Assembly: GCA_964589725.1 (NCBI GenBank)
Contig: CAZPUJ010000040.1
Span: forward strand, 1 to 9,515
From: CAYSHJ01 sp964589725
GTDB lineage: Bacteria; Planctomycetota; Planctomycetia; Planctomycetales; Planctomycetaceae
Direction of reading: 5' to 3'
Length of the DNA: 9,515 bases
Shown here one piece after another: positions 1 to 6,823 of the stretch. Position 1 is the stretch's first letter. Each line of letters begins with the position of its first letter. The notes beneath the pieces are model-generated. The model was not told the DNA's origin. It saw nothing but the letters and a program-made list of their open reading frames with translations, and did no database searches. The translations under genes were made by a program, and so were the position numbers.

Positions 1-10
1 TTTCCATTCC

Positions 11-36
11 AGAGAGCAACAGTAGAGAGCAACAGT
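11..36. repeat. Perfect 13-bp tandem duplication upstream of the aldolase start
   Basis: The 13-mer AGAGAGCAACAGT occurs twice head to tail (11-23 and 24-36), ending one base before the aldolase ATG at 38. Each copy carries a purine-rich AGAGAG. The AGAGAG at 24-29 lies 8 bases from the ATG and is the only Shine-Dalgarno-like sequence visible, so the duplication also doubles the possible ribosome-binding site. It is most simply a local slippage or duplication event; any regulatory effect is inference. Confidence 0.8.
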
Positions 37-37
37 G

Positions 38-835
38 ATGAAGAAAAATCCCGTCAAAGCCGCGCTCAAGGCGGGCAAGCCGCAGGTCGGCACCTGGTTG
101 TCGTTGGGCAGTGTGTTCGCGAGCCGCTTCATGGCTCGCGCGGGGTTTCCGTGGTTGACGGTCGATCTGGAGCATTCGCCGATCGACTGGAGCGACGCCG
201 CGATCAATTTCGCCGCGATCGCCGAAGCGGGCTGCGTGCCACTCGCGCGCGTACCGCGCGGGGATCATGACCTCATCAAGCGTGTGCTCGACGGTGGTGC
301 GATGGGCATCGTCGTGCCGATGGTCAATACGGTCGCCGAGGCCAAAGCTGCGATTGCCGCCGCCAAGTATCCGCCAGTCGGAAATCGCTCCGTCGGTGGA
401 TCGCTGCACGCTCTGAACTTCGACGCCACCGCCGGCGATTACTACAAACACGCGAACGACGAGATTCTCGTCATCCTGCAAACGGAATCTCCTGAAGGAG
501 TCGACAATGCCGAGGCGATCTACAGCCTGCCCGGCGTCGATGCGATCTTCGTCGGCCCGAACGATCTGTCCGCTCAGATGCGCGGGCCCGACGGCATCGA
601 CCCGTCACCGACTGAACTCGAAGTCATGCTGCAACGAGTCCTCACCGCCGGCAAGAAAGTCGGCACTCCGGTCGGCCTGCACGTGCAGAGCACCGCCGAC
701 GTGCAGAAACGCATCGAAGAAGGCTGGCAGTTCATCGCCATCGGCAGCGAACTGCGGATGATGGTCAGCGGCGCTCAAGACATCGTCAACACGCTGAACC
801 TGAAACAACAAACTGGCGACTTGGCGAGGTATTGA
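38..835 (+). CDS. HpcH/HpaI family aldolase (class II 2-oxo-acid aldolase)
   Basis: A 265-residue cytoplasmic enzyme, complete and of normal length for the HpcH/HpaI (HpaI, GarL, RhmA) family. These TIM-barrel, divalent-metal-dependent enzymes reversibly cleave 4-hydroxy-2-oxo acids to pyruvate plus an aldehyde. Landmarks fall nearly at the E. coli HpaI positions. The DLEHSP motif holds the catalytic His46, and ARVPR holds Arg71, which binds the substrate. QTESPEG gives metal ligand Glu150 and GPNDLS gives metal ligand Asp176. A Gly-rich GGAMGIVVP strand lies at about 87-94. I chose the ATG at 38 over the in-frame GTG at 35 because it leaves 8 bases after AGAGAG. The gene stands alone on the plus strand and converges on the metal-efflux genes, so it is probably unrelated to them. 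The substrate (aromatic-degradation, aldarate or rhamnonate type) cannot be told from sequence. Confidence 0.93.
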   Translation: MKKNPVKAALKAGKPQVGTWLSLGSVFASRFMARAGFPWLTVDLEHSPIDWSDAAINFAAIAEAGCVPLARVPRGDHDLIKRVLDGGAMGIVVPMVNTVAEAKAAIAAAKYPPVGNRSVGGSLHALNFDATAGDYYKHANDEILVILQTESPEGVDNAEAIYSLPGVDAIFVGPNDLSAQMRGPDGIDPSPTELEVMLQRVLTAGKKVGTPVGLHVQSTADVQKRIEEGWQFIAIGSELRMMVSGAQDIVNTLNLKQQTGDLARY

Positions 836-841
836 GATTTA

Positions 842-884
842 GGAGTGCGGCGACTCGACGCCGCTTTGGAATTCTTGGCACTCC
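842..884. terminator. Stem-loop just after the aldolase stop; terminator-like or dispersed palindrome
   Basis: Outer arms GGAGTGC (842-848) and GCACTCC (878-884) pair perfectly. Overlapping the end of the left outer arm, a second stem GCGGCG (847-852) pairs with CGCCGC (859-864) around a 6-base loop ACTCGA. It begins 7 bases after the aldolase stop and is followed by AAAAG rather than a T-run, so it is not a classic intrinsic terminator. The wording (AGTGCGGCGACTCGACGCCG) resembles short palindromes I associate with planctomycete intergenic regions, from memory only. It may act as transcript end protection. Confidence 0.5.
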
Positions 885-895
885 AAAAGTGATGC

Positions 896-1016
896 CTCGC
901 GCGGCCATCCGTGAGACATTCTGGCGAGCGGGGTGGCGTCAGCCCCCCGGTGATTCGCCGCAGGACGGGGGGGCTGACGCCACCCCGCTCGCCTGTCTCA
1001 TTCGAGGCCGCGCGAG
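896..1016. repeat. 121-bp imperfect palindrome with perfect 26-bp core stem, between convergent genes
   Basis: Three nested arm pairs match. CTCGCGCGGCC (896-906) pairs with 1006-1016, GAGACA (913-918) pairs with 994-999, and the 26-bp arms 923-948 and 968-993 are exact reverse complements around a 19-base spacer. Small asymmetries (a 4-base bulge at 919-922, and mismatches between the outer arms) separate the blocks. The core reads GGCGAGCGGGGTGGCGTCAG followed by a C-run. RNA from either strand would fold into a very stable hairpin, and the element sits between the ends of two convergent genes, so bidirectional termination is plausible. The nested near-perfect structure also fits a REP/MITE-like dispersed element. 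No transposase is nearby. Confidence 0.8.
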
Positions 1017-1023
1017 ATATACG

Positions 1024-1443
1024 CTACTTCGCCGGCGGGCCGGGCACGCCACTGGCTTGAAGGTAGTCCACTTCGCGAAAGACCAGCAGCGGGTCTTTGC
1101 CGAGCACATAAAAAGTGCTTTCTTCGCCAGCCTTGCCTCCTGCGAGTTGTTCCTTCACGACAAACTTCTTTGGCGCGGATTTGTCAGGCTCGTCGAGTTC
1201 CTTCACGATCTCAAAGCTTGCCAGTTTCGTGCCCGCTTGCCAGCGCGCGTCGAACATTTGGACCGGCGGCTTGTGATCGGCGACCGTTTCATACGGCTTT
1301 CCCGACTTCCAAGCATTCAAGGCCGCTTCGAGTGCCGAGCGAGCCTGAGTCGATGCGGGGACATACTCGGTGTGGCTGCGCGATCCGCAGCCGAGCGTCG
1401 CCAACAAGAGCGAGCTGGTTAGAAACAAACTGACACGATTCAT
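1024..1443 (-). CDS. Small predicted lipoprotein, paralogue of the 6824-7264 protein
   Basis: A 139-residue protein with a lipoprotein-type signal: MNR, a hydrophobic stretch LFLTSSLLLATLG, then Cys19 as the probable lipidated residue. The mature part has YVPAS, an AR-x-ALEAALNAW helix, PVQMFDARW, LASFEIVKE and near the end YVLGKDPLLVFREVDY. The same pattern (YVP, AR.A.EAAL, LA.FEI, V.G.DPL.V.R..DY) appears in the lipoprotein at 6824-7264, so the two are paralogues. Its ATG overlaps the cusA stop by 4 bases (ATGA), and GAGG at 1450-1453 lies 6 bases upstream, which points to translational coupling with the permease. I know of no established function; a periplasmic accessory of the pump is inference. 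The hairpin at 896-1016 probably ends the operon transcript. Confidence 0.8.
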   Translation of the reverse strand: MNRVSLFLTSSLLLATLGCGSRSHTEYVPASTQARSALEAALNAWKSGKPYETVADHKPPVQMFDARWQAGTKLASFEIVKELDEPDKSAPKKFVVKEQLAGGKAGEESTFYVLGKDPLLVFREVDYLQASGVPGPPAK

Positions 1444-4400
1444 ACGGTGCCTCGCGTGAGAGTGGGTTCGTCAAGGCGTGGTGTCGTCGGTTCGCCGACA
1501 GACATCAATGGATGATCCGAAATCGCCGTCGAGCCGATCGCGCCACGGGACTGTCGCCAACGACGAGCGGCGTAAAACAAAACGGGCAGAAACAGGTCAA
1601 TCACTTCATCGGCAATCAGAATGCCGCCCAACACCGGAGCGGCCATCGGGCGGATCACTTCCGCACCGACACCCGTGGCCCACAGCATCGGAGCCAAGCC
1701 CAGAATCGTCGTCCCTTCGGTGAGTAGCTTGGGCCGCAGGCGTTGCACGGCGCCATTGAGGACGGCTTCGCGAAGTTGAGCGGGAGAGAGCGCGTCCAAG
1801 CCGCCCGCGCGATCCACGGCGTCGCGCAGATAGACGAGCATGATCATGCCCGTGGCCGCGGCCATGCCGAAGCAGGCGATATATCCGACGCTCACCGCGA
1901 CCGAGAACTTGAAGCCGAACAGCCACTGAAACAGCACGCCACCAACGAGTGCTCCCGGCACCGCCAGCAGCATCAGCAGCGCGTCGAGCCAATCGTGATA
2001 TGTCAGATACAGCAGCAGCAAGATCACCAGTAACGTGATCGGCGTGACGAGGAGTAACGTGCGCGTGGCTTGAAGCGTGTGTTCGTATTGTCCAGTCCAT
2101 TCGACGAACACGCCGTTCGGAAGCGGCACTCGCTCGGCCACGACGCGGCGAGCCAACGCGACGAATTCGGCGGCGTTACGGTCGCGGACATTCAGCCGCA
2201 CGTAGTTCCGCAAGAAACCGTTCTCACTGCGGATGCTGACCGGGCCTTCCGTGACGTGGATGTCGGCAACGTCCCCCAAATGCAGTCCGTCGCGGAGCGG
2301 GATTTCGCGCAGCGTGGTTTCATCTTCCGTCCACGCGCGGGCCAACGAGATTCGCACGGCCTGGCGTTCTCGGCCAGAGACGATCTCGGTGGCGACCTGC
2401 CCACCGAGCGCGACACCGATAAGATCTTGCACATCCGCGAGGCTGACTCCTCGTTCGGCCGCGCGGTCGCGTCGCGGTTCGATGCGGAGATAACCTTTTC
2501 CTCGCACCGGATCGGCAATGACATCGGCCGCGCCCGGGAGTTCTCGCAAGACGGCCGCGATCTCTTCGGATGCACGAACGACGTCATCCAGTTGGCGGCC
2601 GAGCACTCGCACGCCGACCTCGCAGTTCACGCCGGTCGAGAGCATGTCCACGCGATTCTGAATCGGCTTGGTCCAGACGTTTGTCCAACCGGGCATCTGC
2701 AACGCTTGATCGAGTTCGCCGCCAAAGCCGGTCAGTTCCTCGCGATCGCACGGCCACAACATCACTCGGTCGGCGAGCTGTTTGTTCAGCGTCGCCAATA
2801 ACGGATCGAACACCGGATGCGGGTCGACGGTCGGCAGCGGGCCGTAGGTGACCAGTCCATGATGATGCTCGGCGGGAACCGTTTTTTCCGAGGAACCTTT
2901 GACCTTGGGAGTCGCGACTCGCGCTTGTTCGCCTTGTTGCATCACCTTCACGAGCCGCTCGTCGGTGATCGAACAACGAGCCAAAAGTTCCTCCGCGACG
3001 AGCCGAGTGAACGTCATCGGCGCGCGATCGAGCAGTTCGTGATTCAACTCGGCGAGATAAGCTTGCCAGTGTGTTCGGTGTCGTGATCGCAGCCACGCGA
3101 AGTCATCTTCGCGCGAAGCCTGATGGCGACTGTCGCGAGACGCCGATCGCACGCGCCGCTGAATCTCCGCGACATCGCTCTCCGTCGGTTGCGTGGCCAG
3201 TCGCAGATTGATTTCGATGGGCATCGACTGCACGATTACGGCGACTTCTCCCGCCGCTGGCTTTGTGCCCGAGAGATCTATCAAGAGGTGCGTCACCAAT
3301 TCCTGAGACAGCTCGCGCGCCAAACGGCGTTGAAATTCCTGATGCCGTTGATGGCAGAACTCCCGCAGTACCGCGTCCTGGCGGAACAACGCGGCGTTGA
3401 CCGAATCGCTCAGCAAGCCGGCCTGTGTCTCGGCCGGCGGGACTTCGATCAATGGCTGCGCGGAACGGGTTGGCAAGCCGTCCCACTCGTGATTGGCGTT
3501 CGTCAATGCGGACAGCACGTCGCGAGCGTGACGTTCGGCATCCGCTCGACGCAGCTTCCGTTTGGGCCAGAGATCGCGCGGGCGGAATTCGACCATCGTT
3601 TCGATCATGTCCAGCGGCGCGGGATCGAACGCCGTTTCGGCTCGCCCCGCTTTGCCGACGACCATCGCCACTTCCGGGAAGCGACACAAAACCATGTCGC
3701 GAGCTTTCAGGTCGTCGGTCGACTGCGTGATCGAAGCGCGCGGCACGCTGATCGGCATGTCCATCACCATGCCTTCGTCGAGCGGGAAACGGTTCTCGGT
3801 CCCGATCGGCCGCATCGTCTGCTCGGCGGTGAGCGCGATCAGCAGTAAGCTGGCGAAGGCCGCGATGGCTGAGAAGCGGGACGCGGCCAACCAGGTCGTC
3901 ACGACCAGCGAGACACCGACGATCGCCAGCAACAGCCAGCGGATTCCCCGCGGCGTCACGCCGAGGATAAACGTCACGCTCATCACCCATGCCAGCGCGG
4001 CGGGTTGATCCAGCAGATATTCGAGCACCGGCCGATACACGTCGCGCACCGAGCGGACCAGCCAGCTTTCGGACTCGGCCGGCACACGGCCCTTCAAGAG
4101 CACCGTGCAGAGCGCGGGGACGAGCGTGATGGCCAATACGGCGACAGCGAGCAGCGCGAACGTCTTGGTGAACGCCAGCGGGCGAAACATCTTTCCGTCC
4201 AACCCGCTCAGTGAGAACACCGGCAGGAACGAAACCAACATGATCAACACCGAGAAGAAAATCGGCCGGCCAACCATCCGGCAAGCGGGCAGCACGATGT
4301 GCCGGATGTCGCCGCGCACGGGCCGATCGCCGAATTCGTCGCGCAGCCGGTGCAGCACGTTCTCGGCCATGACAATCGACGAATCGACCAGCACGCCGAT

Positions 4401-5696
4401 CGAAATCGCGATCCCCGCCAACGACATGATGTTGGTCTGAATGTCCGCGATTCCCAATCGTCTCAACATCCACATCATCACGAACGATGACAATGTCGCC
4501 AGCGGCAGTGTCACGGCGATCACAAACGACGTTCGCAGATGCAACAGCACCAGCATGACCGCGACCGTTGCGGTGAGGATCGCTTCGATCAGCGTGCCCG
4601 TGACCGTCGCGACCGCTCCTTCGATGAGCGGCGTGCGGTCGTAACACGAGACGACTCGCACGCCAGTCGGCAGGCCGGGTTCGATGTCGCGGAGCTTCAC
4701 TTTGATCCGCCGCGTGACTTCGAGCGGATTGTGCCCAAAACGAATCAGGACCACTCCGCCAGTGACCTCGTTGCCATCTTTCTCGAATGAGCCACGTCGC
4801 GGCCGCGTGCCGAGTTCGACCGACGCGACGTCGCCGAGTCGCACGCCGAGGCCATCGCGCGTCGAGATGACGAGCGATTCCAGTTGCGACGAAACGGTCT
4901 CCTCTCCCTCGGGGAGAGGGCTAGGGTGAGGGTGTCGAGGCTTTGAAGGTTCCGATGACGGCGGCTCGCGAGCGTCAGAACGATTCGGAGTGTCGAGCGC
5001 ACCCGGACTGTCGACAATGTATTCGGCGTTGTCTTTGTGAATCACGCCGCCACCGACAGAGCGGTTTGCTCGCGCGAGCGTGTCTTGCACGTCGCGCAGC
5101 GTCAGGCCGGATTCGATCAAACGTTGCGGATCAAGGCGCACGTGATACTCGGCGACATGACCTCCGACGCTGGCGACCTCGGCGACCCCCGGCACGGCTT
5201 CCAATTGCGGTCGGACAAAACCGTCTTGGATCGACCGCAGCTCGGCTAAGTCGTAACCGGTCCCTTCGACGGTGTACCAAAAGATCTGCCCCGTCGGGAT
5301 CGCTTCGGGAGCAAGCCGCGGACTGACTCCGTCCGGCAGACCTCGAGCGGAGGAAAGCCGAGACTGCACCCGCGCGCGAGCCACTTCGAAGCCGACCTGA
5401 TCTTCAAAGATCAAATGCTGCAGCGAGAAGCCGACTTCGCTCGCCGCGCGCACGCTGCGAACGCCTTCAATCCCCTGAAGCTGCAACGACAGTGGATGCG
5501 TGATTTGATCCTCGATCGCTTGCGGCCCGTGCCCCGGCCATTCCGTGTAGACCAGGACTTGGTTCTCCGACAAGTCGGGCACGGCGTCGACCGGCGTTTG
5601 CGAGACCGCGATCACGCCCCACACGGCCAACACGATTCCCGCCACGATGACGAGACCTCGCTGTCGCACGGAGAACTCGATGATGCGGTTGATCAT
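1440..5696 (-). CDS. cusA: CusA/CzcA-family heavy-metal RND efflux permease, enlarged (1418 aa)
   Basis: Inner-membrane proton-driven RND pump of the HME type, probably exporting Cu(I)/Ag(I). It opens with MINRIIEFSVRQRG and TM1 (14-31), followed by porter domain, TM2-6, the second porter half, then TM8-12. The E. coli methionine triad is conserved as M647 (VMDMP), M697 (APLDMIET) and M1018 (RVDMLSTG). TM4 keeps GVLVDSSIVMAEN with Asp438 (E. coli D405), and Lys1323 matches K984, but Ala1281 sits where E939 is expected. The length exceeds E. coli CusA (1047 aa) by about 370 residues. The excess consists of about 272 residues between M697 and M1018, about 46 hydrophobic residues near TM7 (566-624), a roughly 35-residue insert at 235-269, and a longer tail. 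The insert at 715-995 includes EHHHG at 943-947. I chose the ATG at 5696 because the family begins at MIN; the longer reading needs TTG at 5720. The stop overlaps the next gene by 4 bases. Confidence 0.93.
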   Translation of the reverse strand: MINRIIEFSVRQRGLVIVAGIVLAVWGVIAVSQTPVDAVPDLSENQVLVYTEWPGHGPQAIEDQITHPLSLQLQGIEGVRSVRAASEVGFSLQHLIFEDQVGFEVARARVQSRLSSARGLPDGVSPRLAPEAIPTGQIFWYTVEGTGYDLAELRSIQDGFVRPQLEAVPGVAEVASVGGHVAEYHVRLDPQRLIESGLTLRDVQDTLARANRSVGGGVIHKDNAEYIVDSPGALDTPNRSDAREPPSSEPSKPRHPHPSPLPEGEETVSSQLESLVISTRDGLGVRLGDVASVELGTRPRRGSFEKDGNEVTGGVVLIRFGHNPLEVTRRIKVKLRDIEPGLPTGVRVVSCYDRTPLIEGAVATVTGTLIEAILTATVAVMLVLLHLRTSFVIAVTLPLATLSSFVMMWMLRRLGIADIQTNIMSLAGIAISIGVLVDSSIVMAENVLHRLRDEFGDRPVRGDIRHIVLPACRMVGRPIFFSVLIMLVSFLPVFSLSGLDGKMFRPLAFTKTFALLAVAVLAITLVPALCTVLLKGRVPAESESWLVRSVRDVYRPVLEYLLDQPAALAWVMSVTFILGVTPRGIRWLLLAIVGVSLVVTTWLAASRFSAIAAFASLLLIALTAEQTMRPIGTENRFPLDEGMVMDMPISVPRASITQSTDDLKARDMVLCRFPEVAMVVGKAGRAETAFDPAPLDMIETMVEFRPRDLWPKRKLRRADAERHARDVLSALTNANHEWDGLPTRSAQPLIEVPPAETQAGLLSDSVNAALFRQDAVLREFCHQRHQEFQRRLARELSQELVTHLLIDLSGTKPAAGEVAVIVQSMPIEINLRLATQPTESDVAEIQRRVRSASRDSRHQASREDDFAWLRSRHRTHWQAYLAELNHELLDRAPMTFTRLVAEELLARCSITDERLVKVMQQGEQARVATPKVKGSSEKTVPAEHHHGLVTYGPLPTVDPHPVFDPLLATLNKQLADRVMLWPCDREELTGFGGELDQALQMPGWTNVWTKPIQNRVDMLSTGVNCEVGVRVLGRQLDDVVRASEEIAAVLRELPGAADVIADPVRGKGYLRIEPRRDRAAERGVSLADVQDLIGVALGGQVATEIVSGRERQAVRISLARAWTEDETTLREIPLRDGLHLGDVADIHVTEGPVSIRSENGFLRNYVRLNVRDRNAAEFVALARRVVAERVPLPNGVFVEWTGQYEHTLQATRTLLLVTPITLLVILLLLYLTYHDWLDALLMLLAVPGALVGGVLFQWLFGFKFSVAVSVGYIACFGMAAATGMIMLVYLRDAVDRAGGLDALSPAQLREAVLNGAVQRLRPKLLTEGTTILGLAPMLWATGVGAEVIRPMAAPVLGGILIADEVIDLFLPVLFYAARRWRQSRGAIGSTAISDHPLMSVGEPTTPRLDEPTLTRGTV
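4890..4994 (-). repeat. Repeat-derived in-frame insert in cusA (HPHPSPLPEGEE)
   Basis: Residues 235-269 of the permease are low-complexity, rich in Pro, Ser and Glu, and contain HPHPSPLPEGEE. This is the known translation of a common bacterial intergenic repeat whose opposite reading gives TLTLALSPRE, also seen here in another minus frame. The DNA core is a perfect palindrome, CCTCTCCC (4901-4908) and GGGAGAGG (4912-4919) around TCG, followed by CTAGGGTGAGGGTG. The insert lies between NAEYIVDSPGAL and LESLVISTRDG, where E. coli CusA has only a short linker, and it keeps the reading frame. Confidence 0.8.
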
Positions 5697-5711
5697 GGGG
5701 GGCGACGCTCC

Positions 5712-5801
5712 GCACACCAACCCGACGCGTCAGCGAGGGCGTCACGTGGACGGCCTCCGTTTGCGTGTAATTCCCCTCGCTCGCGCGTTGGGTTGGTGTG
5801 C
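5712..5801. repeat. Inverted repeat in the cusB-cusA gap
   Basis: Arms of 28 bp (5712-5739 and 5774-5801) are reverse complements at 25 of 28 positions, with a 34-base spacer. The outer 12 bases, GCACACCAACCC, pair exactly. It fills nearly all of the 113-bp gap between the adaptor stop (5810) and the permease ATG (5696). The wording (CGCGTCGGGTTGGTGTGC on the minus strand) resembles a palindrome I associate with planctomycete intergenic DNA, from memory. In the transcript it would form a strong hairpin about 16 bases before the permease start, so it could lower or separate expression of the two genes; that effect is inference. Confidence 0.75.
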
Positions 5802-5809
5802 ATGGTAAA

Positions 5810-6760
5810 TCATTCCGATGAGGGCTTTGACGCAATCCCGAGTTTCTTCAGATACGTGTCGGGGTTGCGTTTGAGTTTGCCCTCACAGCCGGCGCAGCAA
5901 ATGAAAACGCGTCGGCCGGCGACCTCGACCGGTATCGGGCCGCCCATCGAATCCAACGGCAGCTCAGTCACCGGGCAATTTTTTTGGCGAGCGACCAAAG
6001 CCGCGTCTTCGGGCGAAAGTTGTTTTCCTTTGGTCTTGGCCGTGAATCGCGAAGCGGCCGGTGTCTGCGTGGACGACGTGCCTCCCGCGCCAAAGTAACT
6101 GGTCGCCACAGCCGGATTCAGTCGCGCTTCGGCGTCGATCAAGAAGGCTCCGACCGTCGCGACTCGATCGCCGGCTTGAAGACCTTTGAGAACGGGGAAG
6201 ACGTCACCGCGTCGTGGCCCCAGCTCGACAATCACTCCGTCGAACATGCCCGGCATCCGCTCGACGTAGACGATTCGTTCGCGGCCGTTATCGACGACGG
6301 CCGATCTCGGCACGTGGAGTTTTGGTGTTGACGCTTCTGTAGGGTTGACTTCGCTGGCCTTGATTTCGCTCGTGCGAATGCCGGCCAGTTGAATGCGGTA
6401 CGGCGAAAACTGCATCCGTGCGATCACCCCCTCAGGCAGGATGACGGCGTCCCCTTTCTGACGCGGGACAAGGTCCATGTGACACACCGGACAAATACTC
6501 GGCCACGTCGAAAGCACTCCGGGACACATCGGGCAGAAGAACTCCGTGTTGCGCGAGACCGCGTGAGCCGTGCGTTGCGAAGCCCACCAACGATGAGTCA
6601 GCTTGTCCCACCAGTTCCGCAACACGGGCCATTGCGTCACGACGATGAAGGCCGCCAACAGGATGAGCACGAACCGCAGTCGCACTTGCAGAGCGGTCCC
6701 GGCGAAACGAACTCGCGACCAAACGCTCGTTCGATGGTTCGGCGGGGCAAGGGAAGTCAT
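5810..6760 (-). CDS. cusB: Truncated CusB-like RND periplasmic adaptor with Cys modules at both ends
   Basis: A 316-residue membrane-anchored protein. TM helix at about 29-43. Heavy-metal-binding domain at 74-100, with CPMCP (C76, C79) and CPVCHMDLVP (C90, C93). Then a CusB strand, LPEGVIARMQ..LAGIRTSEI (108-133). The CusB C-terminal part follows almost at once: LHVPRSAVVDNGRERIVYVE (148-167) and GLQAGDRVATVGAFLIDAEARL (193-214). The usual lipoyl (barrel-sandwich) and alpha-hairpin domains between them, roughly 150 residues in family members, are absent; only about 15 residues (133-147) bridge the gap. The C-terminus has a YHS-like module, NCPVTELPLDSMG and RRVFICCAGC (C262, C288, C289, C292). 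I chose the ATG at 6760 because AAGGAG (6770-6775) lies 9 bases upstream; ATG 6769 would be too close and 6784 is a GTG. It probably pairs with the permease downstream, but without a hairpin it cannot reach an outer-membrane channel in the usual way. Confidence 0.85.
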   Translation of the reverse strand: MTSLAPPNHRTSVWSRVRFAGTALQVRLRFVLILLAAFIVVTQWPVLRNWWDKLTHRWWASQRTAHAVSRNTEFFCPMCPGVLSTWPSICPVCHMDLVPRQKGDAVILPEGVIARMQFSPYRIQLAGIRTSEIKASEVNPTEASTPKLHVPRSAVVDNGRERIVYVERMPGMFDGVIVELGPRRGDVFPVLKGLQAGDRVATVGAFLIDAEARLNPAVATSYFGAGGTSSTQTPAASRFTAKTKGKQLSPEDAALVARQKNCPVTELPLDSMGGPIPVEVAGRRVFICCAGCEGKLKRNPDTYLKKLGIASKPSSE

Positions 6761-6769
6761 GGATTGCAT

Positions 6770-6775
6770 CTCCTT
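6770..6775 (-). promoter_or_regulatory. Ribosome-binding site of the CusB-like gene
   Basis: AAGGAG on the minus strand. It directly abuts ATG 6769 but stands 9 bases from ATG 6760, so it selects the start at 6760. Confidence 0.7.
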
Positions 6776-6823
6776 GGCGTTCACGAGATAGACTGTGTGA
6801 GTTCGTTGTTGCTGGTTTGTCGT

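Noticed and set aside
896..1016. Insertion sequence end
   Set aside because: No transposase or target duplication seen; a palindromic repeat explains it.
832..1422. 196-residue plus-strand open frame after the aldolase
   Set aside because: Runs through the 121-bp hairpin and antisense to the lipoprotein gene; Arg-rich with no family features.
2070..2801. 243-residue plus-strand open frame
   Set aside because: Antisense to conserved cusA sequence, which explains the codon pattern.
3103..4647. 514-residue open frame on the minus strand within cusA
   Set aside because: Shifted frame of the permease; Arg/Ala/Asp-rich with no domain, a GC-driven shadow.
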